64,000 nucleotides of DNA from Mesostigma viride. Its lineage: Eukaryota > Streptophyta > Mesostigmatophyceae > Mesostigmatales > Mesostigmataceae. The position numbers were made by a program, and so were the translations under genes. A model generated the notes under the pieces. That model saw only the letters and a program-made list of their open reading frames with translations, did no database searches and was not told where the DNA came from. This document shows, one piece after another, positions 1 to 10,386 of the stretch. The first letter of the stretch is position 1. Each line of letters opens with the position of its first letter. Location: the NCBI GenBank assembly GCA_009746045.1, contig RPFO01000389.1, positions 1,213,482-1,277,481 of the forward strand, read 5' to 3'.

Positions 1-812
1 ACGCCCACGCCCACGCCACGCCCACGCCCACGCCCACAGCCCACGCCACGCCCACGCCCACGCCCACGCCCACGCCCACGCCCACCACGCCGCCACGCCC
101 ACGCCCACGCCCACGCCCACGCCACGCCCACGCCCACGCCCCACGCCCACCCCCGCCCACGCCCACGCCCACGCCCAGCCCACGCCCACGCCCACGCCCA
201 CGCCCACGCCCACGCCCACGCCGCCCACGCCACGCCCACGCCCACCCTAGCCCACGCCCTACTCCAAGCCACAAGCCCACCACGCCAGAAGTCGCCCACT
301 GCCAACACGTAGCTGAGACACACACCTACCCACGCCACGCCCACGCCACGCCCACGCCCACGCCCACGCCCACGCCCACGCCCACGCCCACGCCCACGCC
401 CACGCCCACGCCCACGCCCACGCCACGCCCACGCCCACGCCACGCCCACGCCCACGCCCACGCCCACGCCCACGCCCACGCCCACGCCCACGCCCACGCC
501 CACGCCCACGCCCACGCCCACGCCCACGCCCACGCCCACGCCCACGCCCACGCCCACGCCCACGCCCACGCCCACGCCCACGCCCACGCCACGCCCACGC
601 CCACGCCACGCCCACGCCCACGCCCACGCCCACGCCCATGCCAACGCCCACGCCCACGCCCACGCCCACGCCCACGCCACGCCCACGCCCACGCCCACAC
701 CCACGCCCACGCCCACACGCCCACGCCCACGCCACGCCCCGCCCACGCCCGCGCCCATGCCCACGCTCACGCCCACGCCCACGCCCACGCCCGCGCCTGC
801 GCCCACCCTAGC
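1..812. repeat. (ACGCCC)n hexanucleotide array
   Basis: Almost uninterrupted CCCACG hexamers with occasional 5-base variants (CCACG) and two short non-repeat breaks, at about 245-330 and 735-760. Apparent long open frames here encode only Gly/Val, Ala/Trp or Gly/Arg dipeptide runs and are artefacts of the repeat. The array probably continues beyond the left edge. It is not a recognised algal telomere unit. Confidence 0.95.
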
Positions 813-1073
813 CTCACCCCTACTCCAAGCCACAAATGCACCGTAAGCCACAGCCAGAAGTACAGCACAGCAGCGACAATTGCAGACTTAGCCCAGACAC
901 ACACCTACCCACGTCAATGCCCCTGCCCAGAGACTCGCGGCCTCATCCCACCCCCTGCACGAACAGTTCCCAAACAAAAGAAAAGGCAAACAAAAGGAAC
1001 AAGAGTAGCAAGCTGCATTGCGAGCACATATGCCAGTTCTGGTGCACATGCCAGGCCGAAAGCAACTCATGAT

Positions 1074-1252
1074 TGCCCCTGCCCCTGCCCCTGCCCCTAC
1101 CCCTGCCCCTGCCCCTGCCCCTGCCCCTGCCCCTGCCCCTGCCCCTGCCCCTGCCCCTGCCCCTGCCCCTGCCCCTGCCCCTGCCCCTGCCCTGCCCCTG
1201 CCCTGCCCTGCCCTGCCCTGCCCCTGCCCCTGCCCCTGCCCTGCCCCTGCCA
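1074..1252. repeat. (CCCTGC)n hexanucleotide array
   Basis: A second hexamer array, CCCCTG repeated about 20 times, then a degenerate zone in which 5-base CCCTG units alternate with hexamers. The open frames across it encode Ala/Pro or Leu/Pro runs and are not genes. Confidence 0.93.
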
Positions 1253-2400
1253 TCACCATTCTAACCACCACACATTACGAAAAGCAAGAAGAAATTATAA
1301 TAATAATAAAAGAAATTATAAGAAGAAGAAATAATAATAATAAACAAGCACAAAGTTGACTGCACATGCGACTGTACCAGTAGGCACGTAGCAAATTTTA
1401 GCTGCAGCTTCAATTTCAACTTCATTGCAATTGCAAGTGTGACTGCATGTGTAATTGCACTACCAATGCCTAATGCCCACTGCATGTGCCCAGTGCGAAT
1501 GCAATTCAAAAGCAACATGCAATCGAAATTACAGCTGAAGCCGGCTATTAACAAAGATATTTAAAGCAGTTGTTAACTACAGAGACCCAATGAAAATGCA
1601 AATGCAATGAAAAAGCAACAGAAGTTGAAGCCACTGCCACTCTACCTGCCGACAGTAACACCACCGCCAGCACCCACTCATATCCCAACGACAAGGAAAT
1701 AGAATTGCCCAAAGCCAGACATACATTGGGACGCATAAGCAAACGGCAACGCAAGCGCACATGCAAATGTATACGCAAAGGCAAAGGCAAAGGCAAAGCA
1801 AACGCAAACGCAAACGCAAACGCAAACGCAAGCTTGTCATGTACCTACGCTTAACTGCAAACGCAAACTGTGCACGAAGCAAAAAGATTGGATGGCCAAG
1901 ATCATGGCAAATACGAGGGCCGAAAACAATCCAACTTCATCTAAATGTCCGAAATCCTCACGACGTTTCGATGCGCGCTTGAATGTCGAAGGCCTGCGCC
2001 GATTATCGATCATAAGTCGAATGTGTAATTGTCGGCTTATGAGAACTGCTTTGCGACAGTATCACGTCAGGCCGTTCCTGTGCAGCCATTTTCCCTGTGC
2101 AGCGGGTGGACAACGTTCACTTTCCGCATTATTCATGGCTATCGAAGTTAATTCTTACCGACCCCGGCTGCCATGGCCACTGGCCACGCATATCAAGTTC
2201 AGGTATTCCCGACCTGTAGCGCAGCAGATTTCTGTCGGAAGGCATCCTAAGCATCGTGATAAAAGAAATCCGAACAATAGACATTCATGCTGCATCTAAG
2301 GACATTATGGCATTTGTATATACTGCAAGTACATGTATCGACATTGCCGTGATTGCTAACCCCGACTCACCATGAACAGGAACTTTCCCTCTGCCTCCAT
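1253..2400. other. Low-complexity stretch without a supported gene
   Basis: Holds an AAT/AAG-rich microsatellite at about 1290-1345, a degenerate GCAATT/GCAACT-like stretch at 1385-1620, and a clean hexamer run at about 1768-1833 that switches from GCAAAG to GCAAAC units. From 1890 to 2400 I see no gene, RNA or repeat that I can support. Confidence 0.6.
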
Positions 2401-2456
2401 GAAATGTACTTCGTGAAATGTACTGTAATACATATGATGTACTACGATGATAATCA

Positions 2457-3071
2457 TCCCAGCAAAGCCATAGTACACCTTCCGTTTCGACCGCCATGTC
2501 GGCCACTAGTCCGGATAGCTCAATGTGCACCTGACCTTGACACTAATCGCACAAACAGCCACAATTTTGCAAGCAAGAAGACATGGCTACCTCGGCATTT
2601 CATGAAATGTACTTCGTGAAATGCATTTCGTGAAATGTACTAAGGAACGTGATTGGCCGGCGTTCGCTCGCCAAATCTCGCAAAATGTACTAAGGCACGT
2701 GATTGGTCCCGCAAAATGTACTAAGGAACGTGATTGGCCGGCGAAGATTCTGTTTGCTGCAATTAAAATTCCCTACAGAATCTTCGCCGGCCAATCACGT
2801 TCCTTAGTACATTTTGCGGGACCAATCACGTGCCTTAGTACATTTTGCGAGATTTGGCGAGCGAACGCCGGCCAATCACGTTCCTTAGTACATTTCACGA
2901 AATGCATTTCACGAAGTACATTTCATGAAATGCCGAGGTAGCCATGTCTTCTTGCTTGCAAAATTGTGGCTGTTTGTGCGATTAGTGTCAAGGTCAGGTG
3001 CACATTGAGCTATCCGGACTAGTGGCCGACATGGCGGTCGAAACGGAAGGTGTGCTATGGCTTTGCTGGGA
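2457..3071. repeat. Near-perfect palindrome, two 297-bp arms
   Basis: The left arm 2457-2753 is the reverse complement of the right arm 2775-3071, with a 21-base AT-rich centre (2754-2774). I saw one mismatch in the arms. Each arm contains three copies of a unit reading TGTACTAAGG(A/C)ACGTGATTGG and several GAAATG/TACTTCG half-palindromes. The outer 74 bases of each arm are the first 25 codons of the same open frame, so two divergent frames start with identical residues. This resembles a foldback-type transposon end or a recent inverted duplication. Confidence 0.9.
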
Positions 3072-3504
3072 CATAATCGTGGCTATCTGCTTCCTGGCTT
3101 TCGCTATCATGGTGATGGGACACCATGGGAAGCGCAAGTTCGCAGCCATAGTGCTAAGCGGCAGCACCCATGCCGGCAGCCTAGTGACCGACGAGACGTT
3201 CGACTGTAAGTGCGGCCACGAGTGCATGAAGCCCATTAGAATATCACATCTCCAGGCATTGCGAAGCGCCTGGTTTTCGCCCGGGCGGAAGCAAGAGGAC
3301 AGGAAGGCGGCGATAAAGCAGCAGCTGCACCAGGGGGGGTACGACGCCATAACCACGATGTCGTCATCTACTCGTCACAAGTTCGTTCATGGCGCTGGTT
3401 TTCGGTTCGTTCTCGACGGGGGAGTCAAGGATATGAACATAGGGTTTGTGACCCCTTTTCACTTTCGCGTTTCACTTTCGAGGCGGCCTTCAGGCACTGC
3501 CTGA
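2998..3504 (+). CDS. Hypothetical protein of the first DNA element, Cys-rich motif
   Basis: A 168-residue frame I do not recognise. Residues ~20-50 are hydrophobic (CWDIIVAICFLAFAIMVMG), then a CxCGxxC cluster near residue 76-82 is followed by an I-S-x-L-x-x-L-R-x-x-W-F motif. That pattern occurs in proteins carried by large eukaryotic DNA transposons, but I cannot name the family. The first 25 codons lie in the right palindrome arm and are duplicated in inverted orientation upstream. It is followed by a 570-residue frame on the same strand. The true start and any intron are uncertain. Confidence 0.4.
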   Translation: MHIELSGLVADMAVETEGVLWLCWDIIVAICFLAFAIMVMGHHGKRKFAAIVLSGSTHAGSLVTDETFDCKCGHECMKPIRISHLQALRSAWFSPGRKQEDRKAAIKQQLHQGGYDAITTMSSSTRHKFVHGAGFRFVLDGGVKDMNIGFVTPFHFRVSLSRRPSGTA

Positions 3505-3976
3505 AAATTAGCAACCACGTTTGGAACTCTTCGGACCACCTGTGAAACTAATCACATTTGATGATGTGCTGGCGGGCCTGGGCATCGCATTTGAGCATTA
3601 CTTCGAGCAGGGCTCAACAAGCTCGATTCGCCAACTCAACCCGAAGAAGCCCTAAGCTGCGGTAAGACATATATTTGTGTGGATGGCTCTTGATATCATG
3701 CTGAATTTCTAGTCTTCTCTAGGTGGACAGTTCATGTGCAGCCATACAGGTCATCCATGTGTGTTTTAACCATGTTGCATGTGCCACAGATATTATGAGC
3801 AGTATTTACTAAGTGTGCTGGAGTCGTTGTTGCATGCTTGTTGTATTTCACAGTTCACGCCTGCATGAACGCATCGTTGATACTAATGATTATTCATATT
3901 GCATGACTGTTCTATTGGGGACGCCGCGCTTGATGTCACAACGTGGCCGAAAGGGTGCATCCACCGCTGACGGCCG
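3505..3976 (+). other. Gap between two transposon frames
   Basis: No convincing gene. A possible intron or untranslated region between the Cys-rich frame and the Arg/Gly-rich frame; no exon can be assigned with confidence. Confidence 0.4.
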
Positions 3977-5692
3977 GTGGGTGAAATCGATGGACGCATT
4001 TCCGAAGAAGCCAGCCGCGGGCCACACCCATGGCGCGGGCGGGGGCGCGGGCGGGGGCGGGGGCGGGGGAGAAGGCGCGGGTGCGGGCGCGGGCGCCACC
4101 CAAGACGCGGGCGCGGGCGCGGGCCCGGGCGGGGGCGGGGGCGGGGGCGCAGGCGCCGGCGCGGGTGCGGGCGCGGGCGCCACCCAAGGCGCGCGCGCGG
4201 GCGCGGGCGGGGTGGGGGCGCAGGCGCCGGCGCGGGTGCGGGCGCGGGCGCCACCGCCGACTTGGATGATGAGCCAGCAACCGAAGCCGAGAGGGAGAGG
4301 CACCGCTCTTCGAAGGTGTTCGATCTCGAAGTGTTTTGGGGCCCGGATATGACCGTGTATGTCCGCTGGCGCCTAGCCGCATCGGAGACGTTGGTAAATG
4401 CACCGGTGAACAAGTGGCAGCCCACAGGGCCTAATGGCGAGGCTTGTGACGGGGTCACGCCCATTGGGTACACCCCGCAGGGAGATCCTGTCTATGGGTG
4501 CCTCCTCATAGAGCGTGGCAAGGCCCCCAAAGGAAGTCCTGGTCTAGTGCCGCTTTTTGAATGGGACGAGGGCGGTGCCAGGAGATGTACCTGCGCTAGC
4601 CTTCACAGCCTTTTTCCTGACATCGTCGCCGCTGAGAAGCAGCAGTTGCTGGACGGATGGATTGAGCAGGTGCCAAAGTCCGTGGAGGATGTGCGTGCCA
4701 ACAACGAGAATCTGTTCGACATCATGGAGCAAAAGCTCAAAGAGAAGCGTGAACTGCAAGCGAACAAGGCGGTACCCTTACCGCTGCGATCTGCAGGCGA
4801 CCAGTCGGTTGCGCGGGCAACACGAGCACTGAGGCTGCCCATAAAACAAGTAATCTCACACGTCGCTTGCCCTGCCCGCGAGATTCAAGCGCAGATCAAC
4901 CGCGCATGTGCGCCCGCTGCGCGAGGGAGCACATCAACGGCAACGCCCGCTTTGCGCACACTGATTTCCGGCAGGCACACCTTCAAGGTGAATGGAAGCC
5001 TCATACGACGCAGCGACCTACTCGTTGTTAAGCGGCCAGCCGTCACCTGCGGGCAGGGAATGCCGTGGGCACCACACATGCTGGTGAAGGTCCTTGATCT
5101 GGAAGGCGATCGCACGGAGCGTGACAGCATTGTCGCCTCTCCTTACTACGCACCGTCGTGGACGGGCCAGTTTTCTAGAGTGACATTAGGTGGCGGCAGC
5201 GCAGGGATGACGGTCCCCATTTCTGATGTACACCTGCAGCACTGGACAGTGGGCGGTACGGCAGAGGTGCACCAGCCTGAGCTGATCAGTACCGGCAAAC
5301 TGTCAGCTGCCACGGTGGCGGCGTTGAAAGAGCACCCGCAGATTGACTTTGAGCATTACAAGACTGCCACCGCCGCCAGGGCAGCAGCAAAGGATGACTG
5401 CAATGCCTACTTTGCCGAGCATGGAGCACGTGCGCTTATCGGGATGCGCCTGTGTGCCCTGTTTCCGGGGATAGCGAGGAAGAGGGAGCGCTTCCATGGC
5501 TGGGTCACTAAGGTTCAGGAAAGGGGAGGTCACCTGCTCATCAAGGCGATGTGGGCTGATGGGCAGTATGAGGACTATCATGCCCTGGCGGAGGTGACGC
5601 AGTTCGTGTGCGGCTGCCCACACCCAGTCGAGGCATTTGGCCGCGCTCGCTTCTTTCCACAGGAGCTAGGCTGGCACCGTGAACGCAGGTGA
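3977..5692 (+). CDS. Unrecognised 571-residue protein with an Arg/Gly-rich N-terminus
   Basis: Residues ~18-92 are an almost pure RGRG/GRGR tract encoded by GC-rich repeats (4035-4255). The rest is normal, mixed-composition protein: an acidic linker (DLDDEPATEAERER), then a globular region around residues 105-260, and a C-terminal region from ~310 containing a FKVNGSLIRRSDLLVVKRP-type beta-rich stretch. I recognise no catalytic motif. RG-rich tracts commonly bind RNA or DNA, which is inference here. Position between the palindrome and the ~172-bp repeats suggests a cargo or accessory protein of a DNA transposon, not a host gene. The start is uncertain because the G-rich tract may not be translated. 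Confidence 0.45.
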   Translation: MGEIDGRISEEASRGPHPWRGRGRGRGRGRGRRRGCGRGRHPRRGRGRGPGRGRGRGRRRRRGCGRGRHPRRARGRGRGGGAGAGAGAGAGATADLDDEPATEAERERHRSSKVFDLEVFWGPDMTVYVRWRLAASETLVNAPVNKWQPTGPNGEACDGVTPIGYTPQGDPVYGCLLIERGKAPKGSPGLVPLFEWDEGGARRCTCASLHSLFPDIVAAEKQQLLDGWIEQVPKSVEDVRANNENLFDIMEQKLKEKRELQANKAVPLPLRSAGDQSVARATRALRLPIKQVISHVACPAREIQAQINRACAPAARGSTSTATPALRTLISGRHTFKVNGSLIRRSDLLVVKRPAVTCGQGMPWAPHMLVKVLDLEGDRTERDSIVASPYYAPSWTGQFSRVTLGGGSAGMTVPISDVHLQHWTVGGTAEVHQPELISTGKLSAATVAALKEHPQIDFEHYKTATAARAAAKDDCNAYFAEHGARALIGMRLCALFPGIARKRERFHGWVTKVQERGGHLLIKAMWADGQYEDYHALAEVTQFVCGCPHPVEAFGRARFFPQELGWHRERR

Positions 5693-5737
5693 TGGCACCC
5701 ACATAGACGATGCCGTCCCTGCTGTGCACAGTGACAG

Positions 5738-5895
5738 TGAAGGCGGGGAGGAGGAGGAAGAGGGAGAGAAAGAGGGGGAGAAAGAGGGGGAGGAGGAGGG
5801 GAGGAGGAGGGAGAGGGGAGGGAGAGGGGAGGGAGAATGGGAGGGGGAGGGGGAGGAGGAAGAGGGAGAGGGAGAGGGAGAGGGAGAGGAGGATG
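5738..5895 (+). repeat. Purine-only GA-rich tract
   Basis: About 155 bases of nearly uninterrupted G and A (GAGGAGGAAGAGGGAGAG units). It starts about 45 bases after the stop of the preceding frame. Mirror-repeat purine tracts can form triplexes; that is a known property of such sequences, not something shown here. Confidence 0.85.
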
Positions 5896-5939
5896 CGGAA
5901 TGGGAGCCGGGGATGACTGGTAGATGAGACGGTGCCATC

Positions 5940-6350
5940 TACCGGCGCATGGAATGAAGTGGTAGACAAGTTTACTCATGGTTGTCGGCAAGTAGAGCAT
6001 GCACGCCTGGCCTAGCTGAATTTAAATCAATGAGTTGAGTTTGGAGAGGCTGCATTTTGCTTGGATGAAGAATGTGTTAGCATGGCCAAACTTTTATGGC
6101 TTGTAGCCAAATCCTCTTGGGGTATGTGCACAGTGTACTAGCGGTGTTGTGCAATTGCGAGGATTCCTGTCTTGTAGCGATGTGGCCTCTCACCCTGCAG
6201 CCTGGTAGATGTGTTGGCATGCAGCCACCCATCATTGGTCATCCGATCTGGTGTGATTTGCATTTGCACACCTTGTATTAAGGCCATGATATGATGATGT
6301 CTTGTTATTTTTAATGTGTATATGCGAAAAGAGGCATAATATGCTTGTAT
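5940..6350. other. No gene seen
   Basis: Ordinary AT-balanced sequence between the purine tract and the first ~172-bp repeat unit. I see no coding region, RNA or repeat I can support. Confidence 0.5.
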
Positions 6351-6356
6351 ATAGTG

Positions 6357-7130
6357 CTAGCAAATGTCACTACCTTTACCTATGCCTGACCTTACAAGTT
6401 GAGGATGGTCTAATGTAGTGGCAAACAGGTTATTTACAACAATTCACAGTTTTCTGACATAGTTTGAGGCAACTATACTTACCAAAATGCTTGAAAAAGG
6501 CAAAAATTGCACCATTTATGCTAGCAAACGTCACTATTTTGAGATCAAACTGGGCCCAAACTTGGCCCATGGTCTAATCTAGTGGTGTTTAGGTTGCTTC
6601 CAACATTTCATAGCTTTCTGACATAGTTTGATATTGTTTAGTAGCTTACACTGAGCAAAATGCTTGAAAATGGCAAAAAATGCACCATTTATGCTAGCAA
6701 ACGTCACTATTTTGACGTCAGACTGAGCCCAAACTTGGCCCATGGTCTAATCTAGTGGTGTTTAGGTTGCTTCCAATATTTCATAGCTTTATGACGTAGT
6801 TTGATATTGTTTAGTAGCTTACACTGAGCAAAATGCTTGAAAATGGCAAAAAATGCAGTATTTATGCTAGCAAACGTCACTATTTTGAGTTCAGATTGAC
6901 CCCAAACTTTGTGCATGGTCTATTCTAGTGGTAATTAGGTTGCTTGCAAATATCCATGATGGTTTGACGTGATTTATTACTGTTTCCTATTTATTACTAT
7001 TTAATTTAACAAAAAATGACAAAAATGTACCTTCATTGCTAGCAAATGTCACCAAGATGACGTCCGATCGATACCAAACTTTGTACGAGGTCTATTTTGG
7101 TTGCAAACATCATGCATGACAATTTTCAGC
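6357..7130 (+). repeat. Tandem repeat, five copies of a ~172-bp unit
   Basis: The marker GCTAGCAAA(C/T)GTCAC recurs with starts near 6357, 6521, 6694, 6867 and 7039, spacings 164, 173, 173 and 172. Units 2-4 are about 90% alike and the outer ones are more diverged. The array ends about 20 bases before the AGTACATTTTGCG motif at 7155-7167, as expected for a subterminal repeat of a DNA transposon. Confidence 0.88.
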
Positions 7131-7182
7131 ATAAAAAGACAAACTTCGGTACGAAGTACATTTTGCGTGCTGGAGTACATTC

Positions 7183-7467
7183 TTAATGGCTGGTAGGGTT
7201 CTGCAACTTGTTGTTAGCAATCCTGAGAAACCTGCTCCGGATATTCGGTGGAATTTTGTCGCAGGGTAACATCCCTTCCCCTGCGATTCCGGCAAAGTGT
7301 GCACGGATCGACTCGGAATACGCTGATTGGCCCCGCCTTGTAGGAGAAGTTCTTGTTGCAAAATGAGCAGAACATCCTCGACACATACTGCGTTGTGTTA
7401 CTAACAGCATCTGTGACTCTTCTTTCTTCTCGACAACGAAATCCCATTCAGGCCCTTTCTTCGGCAT
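7183..7467 (-). pseudogene. BED-type zinc finger fragment (hAT-like)
   Basis: Read on the minus strand the peptide starts MPKKGPEWDFV and then shows C-x2-C (CRGCS), a basic stretch, IRAHFAGIAGEG and a further C (LPCDKIPPNI). The W-x-x-F ... C-x2-C ... H-x-n-C spacing fits BED zinc fingers, found at the N-terminus of hAT-type transposases and some host regulators. Only the finger is present. No catalytic domain follows at lower coordinates. An exon of a host gene cannot be excluded. Confidence 0.4.
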
Positions 7468-7872
7468 GGCTGCAAATCGAAAATGGCTGCACACTATGTA
7501 TCGCACAGTCGCACTGGCCTCGTCGTCGCTATATTGCATTACACCGTCAGTAGCACAGCTGGCATTTGCTGGCATTATTCATTATGTACCTAGTCCTAGC
7601 TGTCTCCTACCGGCCAAAGATTTGGCAAGGCTTGCACTTTATGGAAAGAACTGTACGCATCTACTTCTAGTAGTAAAAATCTCAAATGTGCAGTGAACGC
7701 GCTGCGCCCAGAACCTGGGCACCGCGCCAGTGCCCGCTGCCCGGTGGTACCCCCGAAAAATTCTAAGTCCAAACCGCGTATTCTGAAGTAAAGTACGCGT
7801 ATATACGGCGGAGGCCTTCAGTGTACGTTTTCCCGTATTTTTGCGGCTCCGTACGGCGTACTGACCAACCCG
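7468..7872. other. Unassigned flank at the truncated end of Gypsy-A
   Basis: Similarity to the Gypsy-D third ORF stops abruptly at about 7873. The sequence to its left matches no other Gypsy copy in the window and no LTR is present. I see no gene in it. Confidence 0.5.
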
Positions 7873-9022
7873 GCATGTTGAAAATGGGGCCCGTGGGGAC
7901 AGGCACCTTGCCATAAAACTGGCTACCATCCAGGCTCCAGTCTGGCACTGGAACCTGCTGCGGGGGACCACCCTCCCAGAGCCTGGGAAGCCCACTCGTA
8001 TCGCCAAAGAAGCCCCGCGATGGTTGCGACGGAGCTTGTTGAGGCTCGGACACAGCGACGGAGGGCGCGACCGCAGGGGCAGAAGACTCGCGTGAAGGCG
8101 CAGGTACGGCGGTCACAGGCGCGGAGGCAGCAGGAGGCGTAGGAGCCGCAACAGCCGACGAAACCACAGCGACCGCGGGCATGCACTGGGGCGCAGGCGA
8201 AGCCGTAGTCGCCGAGGCAACAGGAGGGGTAGGTGGCACAGCAGCAACAGACGCCACACCTGCCGCGACTGCAGCAGGCGACTGGGACGCCATGAAGGCC
8301 CCGAATGCCGAGGCCAGGGACTGGATCTGGGCCTGCATTGCAGACACAGTAGCCGCCAGGTGGTCAGGCTCGCGATCCACGCCCGGAGGAGTAGGCGTCG
8401 GCTCCACCGACACGCGCTGGGTCGACCGTGGTGAAGAGGGAACCGGAGAAGGCGCCGACACGGAGGAGGAGGACGCTGCGACTGAGGCCAAATACTCCGG
8501 CGTGCACTGCGACTCTACCGGCGCATCCACAGGGGAAGGATCGCCATGTGCCAACATCCCCGCCGACTGATCCGCAATCTCCATAAATTCAACCGCCCGC
8601 AGGAGGTCGCAGGGGTGTGCATCTGTCTCGGCTTCGTCCTCGGCCGGAAGCCAAGGGAAAACCTCCCGGAGGCAGGTGCGGCCCACAGGGGTAGACAGGT
8701 ATGAGAAAATCCTAGGGCACTGAAGAATGGCGTCTATTTGCCCCAAGGCAGGGCAGCGGGAACCACACTCCAAAAGACAGTGCCCAGCGTCGTCAAAAGC
8801 ATGCACAACCAACTGCTGCGGTTCATTGGGGTCTGGCCCGTACCAGGAGACCCCAAAGAGGGCGGCCCGGACCAAGGCCGCATGATTGGCCTGAAGGGCA
8901 GGATGAAATGGGCCACCCGGGTAGCTGGATCGGGAAACCCACCGGCCCGGAAGGGCCTCATAGTAGAACTCTGGATCAGGGGTAGGCGGCAAGGTCTCCG
9001 TCGGAGGGGTAGGATCCGCCAT
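7873..9022 (-). CDS. Gypsy-A third ORF (downstream of integrase), C-terminally truncated
   Basis: Start chosen at the ATG at 9022 (MADPTPP), which aligns with MSEPTPP of the Gypsy-D copy. Residues ~1-170 form a compact domain (FYYEALPGRWVSRSSYPGG ... GHCLLECGSRCPALGQID ... FSYLSTPVGR). A long Pro/Ala/Ser-rich linker follows, with a short heptad-like segment (TVSAMQAQIQSLASAFGAFM). No envelope features (signal peptide, membrane segment) are visible. Open throughout in this copy, while the Gypsy-D copy has one single-base frameshift. Function unknown. Similarity ends at ~7873, so the last frame codons belong to unrelated DNA. Confidence 0.7.
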
Positions 9023-9098
9023 GATGGCTGCGGAGGGGAGGGGACAACCAACCACCCATTGACAGCAGGCATAATATAAGAGAGGGGCAGGTCTACAG

Positions 9099-10204
9099 CT
9101 AGAGCTGGTGCAGGGTTTTGTAGTCCTGCAGCAGGCGACAACAACCATCTAACTCACTCTCCGTGTACCATACTTTATCTACCTCGCTACGAGCATACAT
9201 CCACTTAACCTTATACTGGCGTTGAGTACCGCGGCGCCTTTTAATGTCCCTATGGGCCACGATACTCTCTACCTCGTCCTCTACCTCACCAGTATCAGGA
9301 TTATGCTCTAAAGGGGCAGGGGCTAATTCTCTACCAGCGAACGTGCTTTGGTGATAAAGCTTCAGCTGGCTTCTATGAAAGGTGCGCGAATCGGTCTGCC
9401 AAGAGGTAGGGATGTCTATCTCATACAAGAAATTACCTACTCTAGACAACACACAGAAGGGTCCTAAGAAGGCGGGCCTAAGTTTCACTGTAAGTTCAGC
9501 TTCGAACTTGTGAGCAAATCGACCAACACGGGGGCCTTCTACTAAGACTAACTAAATCTCCTATTTTTATCTCAGGTGCTCTTCTATCTAATGACGCACG
9601 CAGCCTAGCAAGGTACTTGGCCTGTGCCCTATGGTACCCTGCAATAGCGTTGTCGTGTGCATTCTTCATCTTATCTAATAACGCCTGCACACCTTCTACG
9701 GTATCCCGGGACACATCATCCTTGTCCCTTAAAGGACTGGCTAAGAGAGAGGTAGGGGTAAGAGGTTGTCTACCAGTATCTAGGAAGAAAGGCGTATAAC
9801 CATGCGCAGCCTGAGGGCAATTGTTAAGGGAAAGCTCTACCAGACATAGATAATCCTCCCAATCACTCCCAGAACCATTCACATAGTGCCGCAGAGCTTC
9901 TTCCACTACCCTATTCAGACGTTCTACTAAATGAGAAGAGGAGGAGTGGTAGGCAGTACCGAAGGTGACCTTGGTACCGATAGCAGCGAAGAACTGCTGC
10001 CAAAAATCAGAAGTAAATAACTTATCTTTGTCAGAAATAAACTGCCTACTCAAACCATGGTATCTATAAACATTATTGAGGTATAGGCGTGCACAATCGC
10101 GTGCGGTGATTTCCAAGGGACAAGGCACGAGATGGCACATACGCGTAAAGCGATCTACAAACACAAGGATCTGAGCATTACCCTTATCATTCTTTCTAAA
10201 AGGT
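9099..10204 (-). pseudogene. Gypsy-A integrase core and C-terminal chromodomain
   Basis: The upper part (9496-10204) is the integrase catalytic core: it begins inside VGPFRKND and contains FVDRFTRMCHLVPCP, the second Asp in ISDKDKLF and the Glu in HLVERLNR. The first catalytic Asp region is lost in the fusion at ~10204. A 4-base duplication (CTAACTAA) near 9548 shifts the frame. The lower part (9099-9488) holds LRPAFLGPF (the GPF/Y-type module) and a chromodomain-like end, VESIVAHRDIKRR ... YKVKWMYARSEVDKVWYTESEL. Chromodomains are known in this lineage to steer integration to modified chromatin. Confidence 0.8.
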
Positions 10205-10386
10205 CCTACATTATTTCTAAGACTTTCTTTAAATCACGTAGGTGCGTTTCAAAATCAGGGGAGTAAATAAGGATGTCATCTAAGTAAGCCTGAGCACAAG
10301 AACGATCGTGCTCAGCTAGAGAAACAGAGGAGAAGGAAGGAACTTTTAAATCAGAGGACACTTGGGGAAGGTGAGAATTACCCATA
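10205..10386 (-). pseudogene. Gypsy-A reverse transcriptase, palm C-terminal part with YLDD
   Basis: Minus-strand reading: SHLPQVSSDLK ... CAQAYLDDILIYSPDFETHLRDLKKVLEIM. The YLDD catalytic motif is intact. The upstream part of the RT lies at 12391-13583, separated by SDR-1. On the other side the frame is fused to integrase after LKKVLEIM by a deletion of roughly 1.5 kb relative to Gypsy-D. Confidence 0.88.

Noticed and set aside
259-735. Long open frames encoding Gly/Val, Ala/Trp and Arg/Gly repeats
   Set aside because: They are produced on both strands by the hexamer array and have no non-repeat coding portion.
2353-2941. CRISPR-like short repeats with GAAATGTACT units
   Set aside because: The units belong to the palindrome arms, spacing is irregular and the context is eukaryotic.
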